NCBI GenBank assembly: GCA_965201085.1
Contig: CBDAVS010000042.1
Location: 62,001 to 126,000, forward strand
Length of the DNA stretch: 64,000 nucleotides
Direction of reading: 5' to 3'
From: JAPOUP01 sp965201085
GTDB taxonomy: Bacteria > Pseudomonadota > Alphaproteobacteria > Rhodobacterales > Rhodobacteraceae
Part shown: in pieces, positions 1-9,161 of the stretch
How the letters are laid out: each line of letters begins with the position of its first letter
How positions within the stretch are numbered: the stretch's first letter is position 1
Position numbers and translations under genes: made by a program
The notes under the pieces: model-generated
Told to the model about the DNA's origin: nothing
Databases searched by the model: none
The model's input: only the letters and a program-made list of their open reading frames with translations

Positions 1-1
1 T

Positions 2-1288
2 ACCCATCTCGAAATGCCGTTTATGGGTACCTACTCGTCCGATGATTTTGAATCGGGTACCCGTGCCGCCCTGAGCGGCGGTACCACGATGGTCGTCGAC
101 TTCGCCTTACCGAGCCCCGGCCAGGGTCTGCACGATGCGCTCGGTATGTGGCACAACAAGTCAACGCGCGCGAACTGCGACTATTCCTACCATATGGCGG
201 TCACCTGGTGGGGTGAACGGGTGTTCAATGAAATGGCGACGGTCGTCGAAGAGGAAGGAATCACGACGTTCAAGCATTTCATGGCCTATAAAGGCGCCCT
301 GATGGTCAACGATGACGAGATGTACGCCTCGTTCCAGCGACTGGCGGAGCTCGGCGGCATCGCTCTGGTCCATGCCGAAAACGGCGATGTGGTGGCCGAG
401 CTCAGCGCGAGGCTGCTTGCCGAGGGCAATACCGGCCCGGAAGCCCATGCTTATTCCAGGCCCTCGCAGGTCGAGGGAGAGGCAACGAACCGGGCGATCA
501 TGATCGCTGACATGGCCGGTGTGCCGCTCTATGTCGTCCACACCTCCTGCGAAGAGGCGCATGAGGCTATCCGAAGAGCGCGGATGCAGGGTAAGCGCGT
601 CTGGGGCGAACCGCTGATCCAGCATCTGACCCTTGATGAGAGTGAGTATTTCAACAAGGATTGGGACCATGCCGCGCGGCGGGTGATGTCACCGCCGTTC
701 CGTGACAGGAAACACCAGGATTCGCTCTGGGCCGGTCTGCAATCGGGTTCATTGTCGGCCGTCGCCACCGACCATTGCGCTTTCACCACCGAGCAGAAGC
801 GCAATGGCGTGGGAGATTTCACCAAGATTCCCAACGGCACCGGTGGTCTTGAGGACCGGATGCCGATGCTTTGGACCCATGGCGTGAACACCGGGCGGCT
901 GACGCAGAACGAATTCGTCGCGGTGACTTCGACGAATATCGCGAAGATTCTGAACTGTTACCCGAAAAAGGGTGCGGTGCTGGTCGGCGCCGACGCCGAT
1001 ATCCTGGTATGGGACCCCCGGAAGGAGAAAACCATCTCGGCTGCGACGCAGCAGTCTTCCATCGATTACAACGTATTCGAGGGCAAACATGTCAAGGGTC
1101 TGCCGAGGTTCACCCTGACACGTGGTCATATCGCGGTGCATGACGGTGATATCCGGACCAGGGAAGGACATGGCGAATTCGTCCGGCGCGAGACCTCCAA
1201 CCCCGTCAACAGGGCGCTCTCGACCTGGAAGGAACTGACGGCTCCCAGACCTGTGGAGCGCTCGGGGATTCCGGCGACCGGCGTCTAG
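2..1288 (+). CDS. hydA: Dihydropyrimidinase / D-hydantoinase, 5' end outside window
   Basis: Cyclic amidohydrolase that opens the ring of dihydropyrimidines or hydantoins in reductive pyrimidine breakdown. The reading frame is already open at base 2 (T-H-L-E), so the true start lies upstream and the first metal histidine of the HxH motif is cut off. Visible family marks are FMAYKGAL, whose lysine is the carbamylated metal ligand, the metal histidines in VHAENGD and VVHTSC, and the catalytic aspartate in TDHCAF. The C-terminus is complete. A GTG-started ABC ATPase follows after 19 bases, so the gene probably heads or belongs to an uptake-plus-degradation operon. The exact substrate (dihydrouracil, dihydrothymine or hydantoin) cannot be read from the sequence. 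Confidence 0.93.
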   Translation, partial: THLEMPFMGTYSSDDFESGTRAALSGGTTMVVDFALPSPGQGLHDALGMWHNKSTRANCDYSYHMAVTWWGERVFNEMATVVEEEGITTFKHFMAYKGALMVNDDEMYASFQRLAELGGIALVHAENGDVVAELSARLLAEGNTGPEAHAYSRPSQVEGEATNRAIMIADMAGVPLYVVHTSCEEAHEAIRRARMQGKRVWGEPLIQHLTLDESEYFNKDWDHAARRVMSPPFRDRKHQDSLWAGLQSGSLSAVATDHCAFTTEQKRNGVGDFTKIPNGTGGLEDRMPMLWTHGVNTGRLTQNEFVAVTSTNIAKILNCYPKKGAVLVGADADILVWDPRKEKTISAATQQSSIDYNVFEGKHVKGLPRFTLTRGHIAVHDGDIRTREGHGEFVRRETSNPVNRALSTWKELTAPRPVERSGIPATGV

Positions 1289-1307
1289 TTTCGGTGAGGG
1301 CAGGGGT

Positions 1308-2093
1308 GTGACGCGGGAAACGGTGATCGAGGCGAGGAATCTCGATCTGACCTTTCAGACCGGGGATGGTCCCGTGCATGCGCTGAAAGGCGTCGATCTG
1401 GAGATCGGCAAAGGGGAATTCGTTTCCTTTATCGGGCCATCGGGTTGTGGGAAAACCACCTTTCTGCGCGTCGCCGCCGGTCTGGAACACCCGACGGGAG
1501 GAGAGATTTCCGTCAACGGTATGACGCCGGACGAGGCGCGTAGAAGCCGCGCCTACGGTTATGTTTTCCAGGCTGCCGGTCTTTATCCGTGGCGCACGAT
1601 CGCGGGTAACGTGCGCCTTCCGCTGGAGATCATGGGATATTCAAAGGAGCGGATGGCCGAGCGGATAGCCCGGGTTATGGATCTGGTCGAACTGTCGGGC
1701 TTCGAAAACAAATTCCCGTGGCAGCTTTCGGGTGGCATGCAGCAGCGGGCTTCCATCGCGCGGGCGCTGTCGTTCGACGCCGAAATTCTGCTGATGGACG
1801 AGCCTTTCGGTGCCCTTGACGAGATTGTCCGTGACCATCTCAACGAGCAGTTGCTGGGTCTTTGGGCGCGGACGGGAAAAACGATCGGTTTCGTGACGCA
1901 TTCGATTCCCGAAGCGGTATATCTGTCCTCCCGGGTCGTGGTCATGAGTCCGCGGCCCGGGCGGATTTCGGATGTGATCGAAAGCACGCTCCCGCGCGAG
2001 CGACCGCTCGCTATCCGCGACACACCCGAATTTACCGCGCTTGCACAGCGGGTGCGTACGGGACTCAGGGCAGGGCAGGCCTATGACGAGTAG
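1308..2093 (+). CDS. ABC transporter ATP-binding protein (SsuB/TauB/ThiZ type)
   Basis: Cytoplasmic ATPase, 261 aa, GTG start, of a nitrate/taurine/thiamine-precursor type importer. The Walker A motif GPSGCGKT lies at about residues 43-50, the signature LSGGMQQR near residue 140 and Walker B ILLMDEPFGALDE near residue 160. It lies between hydA and two permease genes and should power uptake of the substrate that HydA degrades, most plausibly a pyrimidine or related cyclic amide. That substrate is an inference from context; the ATPase itself does not reveal it. Confidence 0.9.
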   Translation: MTRETVIEARNLDLTFQTGDGPVHALKGVDLEIGKGEFVSFIGPSGCGKTTFLRVAAGLEHPTGGEISVNGMTPDEARRSRAYGYVFQAAGLYPWRTIAGNVRLPLEIMGYSKERMAERIARVMDLVELSGFENKFPWQLSGGMQQRASIARALSFDAEILLMDEPFGALDEIVRDHLNEQLLGLWARTGKTIGFVTHSIPEAVYLSSRVVVMSPRPGRISDVIESTLPRERPLAIRDTPEFTALAQRVRTGLRAGQAYDE

Positions 2094-2175
2094 GACAGCG
2101 ATTTCCGAACCGACGGGCAACGATGTGGCGAACCGCATCCGGATCACCGTGCTTGATGGGGGTGGGTCATCATGA
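2083..2175 (+). CDS. Possible 30-aa leader-like ORF bridging ATPase and permease
   Basis: A 30-codon frame begins with ATG inside the last codons of the ATPase gene and ends in a TGA that overlaps the ATG of the following permease. It overlaps both neighbours by a few bases, a layout that could couple translation across the 78-base gap. The peptide has no recognised domain, signal or membrane segment. It may be chance; only the overlap geometry supports it. Confidence 0.2.
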   Translation: MTSRTAISEPTGNDVANRIRITVLDGGGSS

Positions 2176-3038
2176 ACCGGTTCTTCCCGGTGTTGGCGGT
2201 TCTCTCCGCGGTGGCGGTTCTCTGGTACGCCGGTTCGGTCTGGATGAACTCCAAGTGGACGTTGGCGCAGGCTGACCGGGCGGGACTGGAACTCGTCTTC
2301 TCCGAGATCGTGGCTGATACGATGAACCAGGATCGACCACGTCTACCGCCGCCACATCAGGTATTGGCCGAATTGAAGAAAACGGTGATCGATACGAAAG
2401 TGTCGTCGAAGCGCAGCCTTGTATATCATGGCTGGGTCACGCTTTCCTCGACGCTGGCCGGATTCACCCTGGGAACCTTGACAGGTGTGCTTATGGCGAT
2501 CGGCATCGTTTATTCCCGCACCCTGAACATGGCGCTGATGCCGTGGGCGATAATCAGCCAGACCATTCCGATCGTCGCCATCGCACCGATGATCATCGTA
2601 GTTCTCGCAACGTTGGGAGTGGAGGGCCGAGCTGTGCCGAAGGCGATCATCTCCGCCTATCTCTGCTATTTTCCGGTGCTTGTCGGTATGACCAAGGGAC
2701 TGCGAAGTCCCGACGGCATGCAGCTGGATCTGCTGAAGACCTATGGCGCGAGCGGATGGCAGACGTTCTGGAAACTAAGGTTTCCTTCATCGATGCCGTA
2801 TTTTTTCACATCACTGAAGATCGGGATCGCTGCCGCGCTGGTCGGGACGATCGTCGGAGAGCTTCCGACCGGCGCGATTCAAGGGCTGGGAGCCCGCATC
2901 CTGATCGGAGACCAGTTCGGCAATCCGATCATGATCTGGTCGGCGCTGATCATGGCCGCCTGTCTGGCCGGTGCTCTCGTGAGTCTGGTGGCCGGGGTGC
3001 AGTCGATGACGTTGAAACGGATGGGGTTCGCGAAATGA
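2172..3038 (+). CDS. ABC transporter permease (binding-protein-dependent, first)
   Basis: Inner-membrane permease, 288 aa, with an N-terminal hydrophobic anchor, a polar stretch of about 70 residues and then five or six hydrophobic segments typical of the BPD_transp_1 fold. The EAA-like loop is visible around KTYGASGWQTFWKLRFPSS, the site that docks to the ATPase. The next permease starts 46 bases downstream. It probably forms a heterodimeric channel with that protein for the substrate of the hydA cluster. Confidence 0.88.
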   Translation: MNRFFPVLAVLSAVAVLWYAGSVWMNSKWTLAQADRAGLELVFSEIVADTMNQDRPRLPPPHQVLAELKKTVIDTKVSSKRSLVYHGWVTLSSTLAGFTLGTLTGVLMAIGIVYSRTLNMALMPWAIISQTIPIVAIAPMIIVVLATLGVEGRAVPKAIISAYLCYFPVLVGMTKGLRSPDGMQLDLLKTYGASGWQTFWKLRFPSSMPYFFTSLKIGIAAALVGTIVGELPTGAIQGLGARILIGDQFGNPIMIWSALIMAACLAGALVSLVAGVQSMTLKRMGFAK

Positions 3039-3084
3039 ACGGATGCGCTGGCGCGATCATCCATGGCAGCGGAGGAACGATCCC

Positions 3085-3942
3085 GTGTCCGCCGGTATGA
3101 CCCCGATCGTCTTCGCGCTCGCGTTCTGGCTTGCGATGTGGCGGGTCAACACGAGAATAGCTGGCTCCGCATGGCGGTCTAACCGCATCGGGCGGGTGGC
3201 GGTTCCGGTGATATTCGGACTTACGGTATTGGTGGTCTGGGAATGCTTTGTCCTGGGTTTTGACGTCTCGCCCGTGATACTTCCGGCACCCACCGCGATC
3301 GCCGATAGGTTCGCGGATTCGACGCGGGTGCTTTGGGGTGATTTCGTACAGACGGCTCTGAAGGGCGCGGTCAGCGGCTATCTGATCGGTTGTGGCGCGG
3401 CGTTTCTGGTTTCGCTCGCGGTTGACCGGAGCCCGTTCCTGCAGCGGGGGCTTCTGCCGATCGGCAATTTCGTCGCGGCATTGCCGATCATCGGTGTCGC
3501 ACCGATTCTGGTGAACTGGTTCGGCTTCGACTGGCAATCAAAGGCCGCCGTTGTGGTGGCGATGGTGTTTTTTCCGATGCTGGTCAACACCGTTCAGGGG
3601 TTGGCGGAGACGACTTCGATGCAGCGCGATCTGATGCGCACCTATTCGGCGAATTACGGGCAGACATTGCTGAAGTTACGCCTGCCCGCCGCGATGCCGT
3701 TCATCTTCAATGGCTTGAAGATTTCCACGACGCTTGCGCTGATCGGGGCGATCGTCGCTGAATATTTCGGCTCCCCCACCAAGGGGATGGGATTTCGCAT
3801 TTCAACAGAGATCGGTGTTCTGGGGCTCGACATGGTCTGGGCCGAGATAACCGTTGCGGCCATCGCGGGTACGGTGTTTTACGGTGCGGTGGCATTGGTG
3901 GAAAAGGGGGTCACGTTCTGGCACCCTTCACAAAGAAGCTGA
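3085..3942 (+). CDS. ABC transporter permease (second)
   Basis: Inner-membrane permease of 285 aa when started at GTG 3085, which sits nine bases after a clean GGAGG at 3071-3075. A longer frame from 3043 exists but lacks this ribosome binding site and would add a hydrophilic tail. Hydrophobic helices begin at once and the EAA-like loop RTYSANYGQTLLKLRLPAA is clear. It pairs with the preceding permease. The binding-protein gene follows after about 30 bases with its own GAGGAG site. Confidence 0.86.
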   Translation: MSAGMTPIVFALAFWLAMWRVNTRIAGSAWRSNRIGRVAVPVIFGLTVLVVWECFVLGFDVSPVILPAPTAIADRFADSTRVLWGDFVQTALKGAVSGYLIGCGAAFLVSLAVDRSPFLQRGLLPIGNFVAALPIIGVAPILVNWFGFDWQSKAAVVVAMVFFPMLVNTVQGLAETTSMQRDLMRTYSANYGQTLLKLRLPAAMPFIFNGLKISTTLALIGAIVAEYFGSPTKGMGFRISTEIGVLGLDMVWAEITVAAIAGTVFYGAVALVEKGVTFWHPSQRS

Positions 3943-3971
3943 TCGATGGCGATAGCAAACTTGAGGAGACT

Positions 3972-4957
3972 ATGATGAGGAAACTGACTGGATCGATCGC
4001 GGCGCTTGCGCTAGGGCCAACGCCGCTGCTGCGGCGGATGATCTGACTCTGCAGCTGAAATGGGTCACACAGGCGCAGTTCGCGGGTTATTACGTCGCGC
4101 TTGAGAAGGGATTCTACGATGAGGAGGATCTTAACGTAACCATAAAGCCGGGTGGACCGGATATCGCCCCGACCCAGGTGATCGCGGGCGGCGGGGCAGA
4201 CGTGACGGTGGAGTGGATGCCAGCCGCGCTCGCCGCACGGGAAAAAGGTCTGCCGCTGGTGAACATCGCGCAGCCCTTCAAGTCATCAGGTATGATGCTG
4301 ACCTGCCGCGAGGATACCGGCATCGCGTCGACCTCGGACTTCCCGGGCAAGACGCTGGGTGTATGGTTCTTTGGCAACGAATTCCCGTTCCTGAGCTGGA
4401 TGTCACAGCTTGGTATCCCGACCGATGGATCGGAGCGGGGGGTCGAGGTCCTCAAGCAGGGATTCAACGTCGATCCGATCCTGAACGGTCAGGCCGATTG
4501 CGTTTCAACGATGACCTATAATGAGTATTGGCAGATCATCGACGCCGGATTGGCGTCCGACGATCTGGTCGTGTTCAAATACGAGGACCAGGGTGTGGCG
4601 ACGCTGGAGGACGGTCTTTATGTGCTTGAGGACAGGCTTGCCGATGATGGGTTCAGGGACAGGCTCGTTCGCTTCGTCAGGGCGTCGATGAAAGGCTGGA
4701 AATACGCCGAGGAGAATCCCGACGAAGCCGCCCTGATCGTGTTGGAATATGATGAGACCGGTGCCCAGACCGAGAAGCACCAGAAGCGGATGATGGGCGA
4801 GATCGCGAAGCTCACGGCCGGCTCGAACGGGTCGTTGGACCCAGCTGATTTCGAGCGGACGGTGGACACGCTGTTGGCGGGTGGTTCCGATCCGGTGATC
4901 ACCGGTCGTCCGGACGGTGCCTGGACTCACGATATCACCGATGCCGCTCTGAATTGA
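3972..4957 (+). pseudogene. ABC substrate-binding protein (NMT1/THI5-like), frameshifted in signal peptide
   Basis: A periplasmic binding protein of the NMT1/THI5 type. The start (ATG 3972 or 3975, preceded by GAGGAG) reads MRKLTGSIAALALG and then hits a stop at about 4044. The mature protein, from ANAAAADDLTLQLKWVTQAQ onward, continues in a different frame and is open to 4957. One lost base around 4008-4020, inside the hydrophobic core of the signal peptide, explains both frames. No ATG, GTG or TTG serves the downstream frame before 4178, so an exported product should not be made. The rest (for example QFAGYYVALEKGFYDEEDL) looks well conserved, which suggests a very recent mutation or a sequence error. 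Confidence 0.8.
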
Positions 4958-5351
4958 GGTCGGTGGGGAAATTTGAGGGATCCCGGCGGTCACATCCGCC
5001 GGGGTTCCCAGCCAGGCGAAAGAAGGCGGCGGCCTCACGCAGTGCTTGAATGAATGGCTGACCGAAGGAGAGGTCGGGCAGACATGCCGAGACTACGACA
5101 GACCGAAATGCCTCTTCGCCCTCCCGGGTGATGTCCTGCCGATGCCGGACTGGAGAGTTTGGCTTCAGGATCCCGTCGAGACGCCGCAGCAGGGTCTCGC
5201 CGCTGAAGCCCGCGTCGGAAGCTGACGACGGACAGATCCGGAAATCGTCCACGCGCGTCCTATCCATCGAGAATGCCATATCCGTTTCGCGCCCCTCGCT
5301 GATCACCGCGTGATGAACCGGCGTTGGTTCCCGGGTACGCACCGGAATCAC
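4935..5351 (-). pseudogene. Unrecognised minus-strand ORF, possible gene remnant
   Basis: An open frame of 138 codons with protein-like composition and no family I can name. It begins MIPVRTREPTPVHH and ends inside the tail of the binding-protein gene, overlapping its last bases. No ribosome binding site is evident and the frame upstream (to about 5478) continues only in another phase, so a 5'-truncated, frameshifted gene is possible. Otherwise 4958-5591 shows only the hairpin above and no gene that I recognise. Confidence 0.22.
4982..5003 (+). terminator. Hairpin after the pyrimidine-transporter operon
   Basis: A perfect 8-bp stem, CCCGGCGG and CCGCCGGG with a 6-base loop, starts 25 bases after the binding-protein stop. 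No T-run follows, so it may be a weak terminator or an mRNA 3'-end stabiliser. Confidence 0.45.
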
Positions 5352-5591
5352 CGCTTTGTCCTTGGATATCCGGTGGCGTAAGTCTTGATCGGATTGGCCC
5401 TGCGCCCGACATGACCTCGGAACCTATCGCAGTATCCCGGACTTTTCGCTGCCACTCGCGTCGCCGGGCTCGGTCCAATCCGCTTTGAAGCGGCAGTCGG
5501 AGCGGCGGACCAACGAATTCCTAACGGACCAATCGGGCTTTCCCCGAAGTGGTCCGCCAGACTTTCGGTAACGGGGTTACGACGGTATCGA

Positions 5592-7547
5592 TCAGCGGTT
5601 TGCGCGGTTCGCGATCAGTTCATCAACCACCTGCGGCTCGGCGAGCGTTGAAGTGTCGCCAAGGCTGCTGAAGTCGTTCTCCGCGATCTTGCGTAGAATC
5701 CGGCGCATGATCTTGCCGGATCTGGTCTTGGGAAGACCCGGAGCCCATTGGACGAGATCCGGGGAGGCGATGGGACCGATTTCCCGGCGAACCCAGTTGC
5801 GGAGTTCCACCTTCAGGTCATCGGTATATTCCTCGCCTGCCATCAGCGTCACGTAACAATAGATTCCCTGCCCCTTGATCTCGTGTGGAAAACCCACAAC
5901 AGCCGCTTCCGCGACCTTGGGATGGGCCACGAGGGCGCTCTCAACCTCAGCCGTGCCCATCCGATGGCCGGAGACATTGATCACGTCATCGACCCGCCCG
6001 GTGATCCAGTAATAACTGTCGCTGTCGCGACGGCAGCCATCGCCGGAGAAGTAATAGCCCTTGTAATCGGAGAAATACGTTTTCACGAAGCGCTCGTGAT
6101 CGCCGAACACGGTACGCATCTGTCCGGGCCAGCTATCCCGAATGCAAAGAACACCTTCCGCCGCTGTCTTGGTGATCTCTTCACCCGACTGCGGGTCGAG
6201 GACCACCGGCTCGATACCGAAGAACGGCAGCGTGGTGGATCCCGGTTTGGTCGCTACGGCACCCGGCAGCGGCGTAAGGAGATGGCCTCCCGTTTCGGTC
6301 TGCCACCAGGTATCGACGATAGGGCAGTTCCCTTTTCCGATATTCTCGTCGTACCAGATCCAGGCCTCCGGATTGATCGGCTCTCCCACCGTTCCGAGAA
6401 CCTTCAGTGACGAAAGGTCGTAGCCGGTCACGAATTTGGTTCCATTGCCCATCAACGCTCGAATCGCGGTAGGCGCGGTGTAGAACTGGTTGACCCTGTG
6501 CTTCTCGCAGACCGCCCAGAAGCGGCCCGCGTCGGGATAGGTGGGAACGCCTTCGAACATCAGTGTCGTGGCGCCATTGGCGAGCGGTCCGTACACGATG
6601 TAACTGTGACCGGTAACCCATCCGACATCGGCGGTGCACCAGAAGATATCGCCATCATGGTAGTCGAACACGTATTGGTGGGTCATCGAGGCGTAGAGGA
6701 GGTAGCCGCCGGAACTGTGCACAACGCCTTTGGGTGCTCCCGTGGAGCCCGACGTGTAGAGGATGAACAGCGGATCCTCGGCGTTCATCGCTTCGGGTTC
6801 GCATCGTTCGTCAACGGTGGACTCCAGTTCATGCAGCCAATGGTCCCGCCCCTTCCGCATATGGATGTCACCGCCGGTGCGCCGTACGACAAGGATCTGG
6901 CAGTCGTGGGAGACGTTCTCAAGCGCCTTGTCGGCATTGGCTTTCAGCGGAGTGTTCCGACCGCCGCGCGGGGCTTCGTCCGCCGAGACGACCACTTTCG
7001 CCGCACAGCCGTTCACCCGGGCCGCAAGCGCGTCGGGGGAGAAGCCTCCGAAGACCACCGAGTGGATGGCGCCGATACGGGCGCAGGCCAGCATCGCATA
7101 GGCGGCCTCGGGAATCATCGGCATGTAGAGAATGACGCGGTCGCCTCTCGTGACCCCCAACTTCCTGAGCACGTTGGCCATTTTGCAGACATGTGAATGG
7201 AGGTCCCGGTAGGTTACATGAAGGGCATCGGCGTCCGGATCATCCGGCTCCCAGATGATCGCGGTCTGGTTCCCTCGGGTTTCCAGGTGCCGGTCGACGC
7301 AGTTGGCGGCGACATTCAGTTCGCCGTCCTCGAACCATTTTATCGATACGTCCGGATAAGCGAAGGTGGCGTTCTTCACCGAAGTATATGACTTCATCCA
7401 GTCGAGCCGTTTACCCTGCTCGCCCCAGAACGCTTCTGGGTCGACGATCGACTCCTCGTACATCTTGCGATATCCGTCAGCGTCGATGAGGGCGTTTCGG
7501 ACAAACTCCCGGGAGGGGGAGTGCATTTCACCGATTGGTTCGCTCAT
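5592..7547 (-). CDS. acsA: Acetyl-CoA synthetase (AMP-forming)
   Basis: Activates acetate to acetyl-CoA through acetyl-AMP in the cytoplasm. About 651 aa, the normal length. Visible marks are the ATP-binding loop YTSGSTGAPKGVVH, the WWQTETGG segment, and the C-terminal PKTRSGKIMRR, whose lysine (612 in this numbering) is the usual acetylation-controlled catalytic residue. ATG 7547 is preferred because AGAAGG lies about ten bases upstream; ATG 7556 (three residues longer) sits almost on that site. It is the last gene of a minus-strand run with a Liv-type ABC transporter, divergent from a ScfR-like regulator, which ties it to short-chain acid use. Confidence 0.95.
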   Translation of the reverse strand: MSEPIGEMHSPSREFVRNALIDADGYRKMYEESIVDPEAFWGEQGKRLDWMKSYTSVKNATFAYPDVSIKWFEDGELNVAANCVDRHLETRGNQTAIIWEPDDPDADALHVTYRDLHSHVCKMANVLRKLGVTRGDRVILYMPMIPEAAYAMLACARIGAIHSVVFGGFSPDALAARVNGCAAKVVVSADEAPRGGRNTPLKANADKALENVSHDCQILVVRRTGGDIHMRKGRDHWLHELESTVDERCEPEAMNAEDPLFILYTSGSTGAPKGVVHSSGGYLLYASMTHQYVFDYHDGDIFWCTADVGWVTGHSYIVYGPLANGATTLMFEGVPTYPDAGRFWAVCEKHRVNQFYTAPTAIRALMGNGTKFVTGYDLSSLKVLGTVGEPINPEAWIWYDENIGKGNCPIVDTWWQTETGGHLLTPLPGAVATKPGSTTLPFFGIEPVVLDPQSGEEITKTAAEGVLCIRDSWPGQMRTVFGDHERFVKTYFSDYKGYYFSGDGCRRDSDSYYWITGRVDDVINVSGHRMGTAEVESALVAHPKVAEAAVVGFPHEIKGQGIYCYVTLMAGEEYTDDLKVELRNWVRREIGPIASPDLVQWAPGLPKTRSGKIMRRILRKIAENDFSSLGDTSTLAEPQVVDELIANRANR

Positions 7548-7606
7548 GGCAGCCATACCTTCTGTCCAGAGGTGATCCTGCTCGACGTTCCCGAAACGGG
7601 TGCCGT

Positions 7607-8392
7607 TCAGATAGCCAAATACTCGGCGCGAAGCGCCTCGTCGTCCAGTACTTCCCGCGCGGTGCCGTCGAAAACGACCTGACCGGTATCAAGGATCACT
7701 GCCCGATCCGACAGCATAAGCGCCCGGATCGCGTTCTGTTCGACGATCACCGTGGTGATTCCCTGTTCCTTGATGATGTTCAGGGTTTTCTCGATCTCGT
7801 CAACAATAACGGGCGCGAGGCCTTCGTAGGGTTCATCGAGTAGAAGAACCTTGATGTCACGGGCAAGGGCGCGGCCGATGGCCAGCATCTGCTGTTCACC
7901 ACCCGAAAGGGTCGTACCCTCCTGCTTCCGACGTTCGCCCAGGCGTGGAAACAGTTCGAAGATACGGTCCACTGACCAACCGGTCGGTTCGGCGATTCGC
8001 GCGAGTTCGATGTTCTCCTCGACAGTCAATCCGGAGATGATGCGTCGGTCCTCGGGTACAAGCTGGATGCCGCTGACGGCGGCCTGATGGCTGTTCATGG
8101 AATGAAGATGCTTGTGGTCCAGCCAGATTTCGCCGCGTGTTACCTGAGGATCGTCAAGCCGAGCGATGGCGCGGAGCGTCGAGGTTTTTCCCGCGCCGTT
8201 CCGTCCCAGGAGCGCCAGGATCTCGCCTTCATGCACATTGAAGCTGACGCCCTGTACGATGTAGCTCTCGCCGTAATATGCATGGATGTCCCACACCGAA
8301 AGGAACGCGGGGGCGGATTCCGCCATATTCGCGCGCCGTGAGAAATCCGGCTTCTCGTAGGCTTTGGATTTGGTGTCCTCGATCAGGGTCAT
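7607..8392 (-). CDS. Branched-chain/carboxylate-type ABC transporter ATPase, LivF-like
   Basis: Cytoplasmic ATPase of a LivF/UrtE-type importer, 261 aa when started at ATG 8392, which overlaps the stop of the upstream ATPase (TGATG). A TTG one codon earlier is possible. Walker A is GRNGAGKTS, the signature LSGGEQQM and Walker B VLLLDEPYEGL. It forms a pair with the LivG-like subunit and is followed by acsA after about 60 bases. Linkage with acsA suggests import of a short-chain organic acid or amide rather than leucine; this is inference. Confidence 0.9.
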   Translation of the reverse strand: MTLIEDTKSKAYEKPDFSRRANMAESAPAFLSVWDIHAYYGESYIVQGVSFNVHEGEILALLGRNGAGKTSTLRAIARLDDPQVTRGEIWLDHKHLHSMNSHQAAVSGIQLVPEDRRIISGLTVEENIELARIAEPTGWSVDRIFELFPRLGERRKQEGTTLSGGEQQMLAIGRALARDIKVLLLDEPYEGLAPVIVDEIEKTLNIIKEQGITTVIVEQNAIRALMLSDRAVILDTGQVVFDGTAREVLDDEALRAEYLAI

Positions 8393-9147
8393 CAATGGGC
8401 CTCCCCAAGGTAGGCTTCCCGGACCTTCGGATGGCCCTTGATATTGTCGGGCGTGCCTTCGGCAAGCGGTGTTCCCTGCGCGAGCACGGTGATTTTCTCG
8501 GCGAGACTGAACACGACATGCATGTCGTGCTCTATGATCGCTATCGTTATGTCACGCCTGTCGTGGATTTCTTTCAGGAGATCGATGGTTCGGTTGGTAT
8601 CGGCCCGCGCCATTCCCGCCGTCGGTTCGTCAAGCAACAGAAGGCGGGGCCGCTGTACCAGACACATGGCGATCTCGAGCCGCCGCTTGTCTCCGCGCGA
8701 AAGACTTCCGGCGCTGTCGTTCATGCGGTCCTGCATGCTGACATCCACGAGCATGTTCTCCGCGAGTCGGTTGATGTCGGTCTCTGTCTCAACTTTTTCG
8801 ATCGCATGCATTCGAAAAGCGCCGTCCCGTTTGGCAAAGCAGGGGATCATCACATTTTCCTTCACCGTGAGATCGGAAAATATCTCCGGAGTCTGGAACA
8901 CCCGGTTGATGCCCATCTGGTTGATCTCGTACGGTTTTCGGCCCAGAACGGAATGGCCGTCGAACATGACGCTCCCGGTGTCCGGCACGAGCTTGCCAAC
9001 CAGGCAATTCAGCAGCGTCGACTTTCCCGCTCCGTTTGGACCGATAATGGCATGCAAGCTGTTTTCGGTAACGTTGAGATTCACGTCGGCGAGCGCCTGC
9101 AGCCCACCGAATCGCTTGTTGACACCCTTGACTTCGAGAATTCCCAT
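8392..9147 (-). CDS. Liv-type ABC transporter ATPase, LivG-like
   Basis: Second ATPase of the importer, 251 aa. Walker A is GPNGAGKST, the signature reads SLSRGDKRRLE and Walker B is LLLLDEPTAGMA. The insert between Walker A and signature, longer than in LivF, and the C-terminal GTPDNIKGHPKVREAYLGE segment are typical of LivG/UrtD proteins. It starts 14 bases after the LivM-like permease stop and overlaps the LivF-like gene by one base, so the subunits are translationally linked. Confidence 0.9.
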   Translation of the reverse strand: MGILEVKGVNKRFGGLQALADVNLNVTENSLHAIIGPNGAGKSTLLNCLVGKLVPDTGSVMFDGHSVLGRKPYEINQMGINRVFQTPEIFSDLTVKENVMIPCFAKRDGAFRMHAIEKVETETDINRLAENMLVDVSMQDRMNDSAGSLSRGDKRRLEIAMCLVQRPRLLLLDEPTAGMARADTNRTIDLLKEIHDRRDITIAIIEHDMHVVFSLAEKITVLAQGTPLAEGTPDNIKGHPKVREAYLGEAH

Positions 9148-9161
9148 CCTTCGGTCCTTCC

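Noticed and set aside
6498..7196. 232-codon plus-strand frame
   Set aside because: Antisense to acsA, without motifs.
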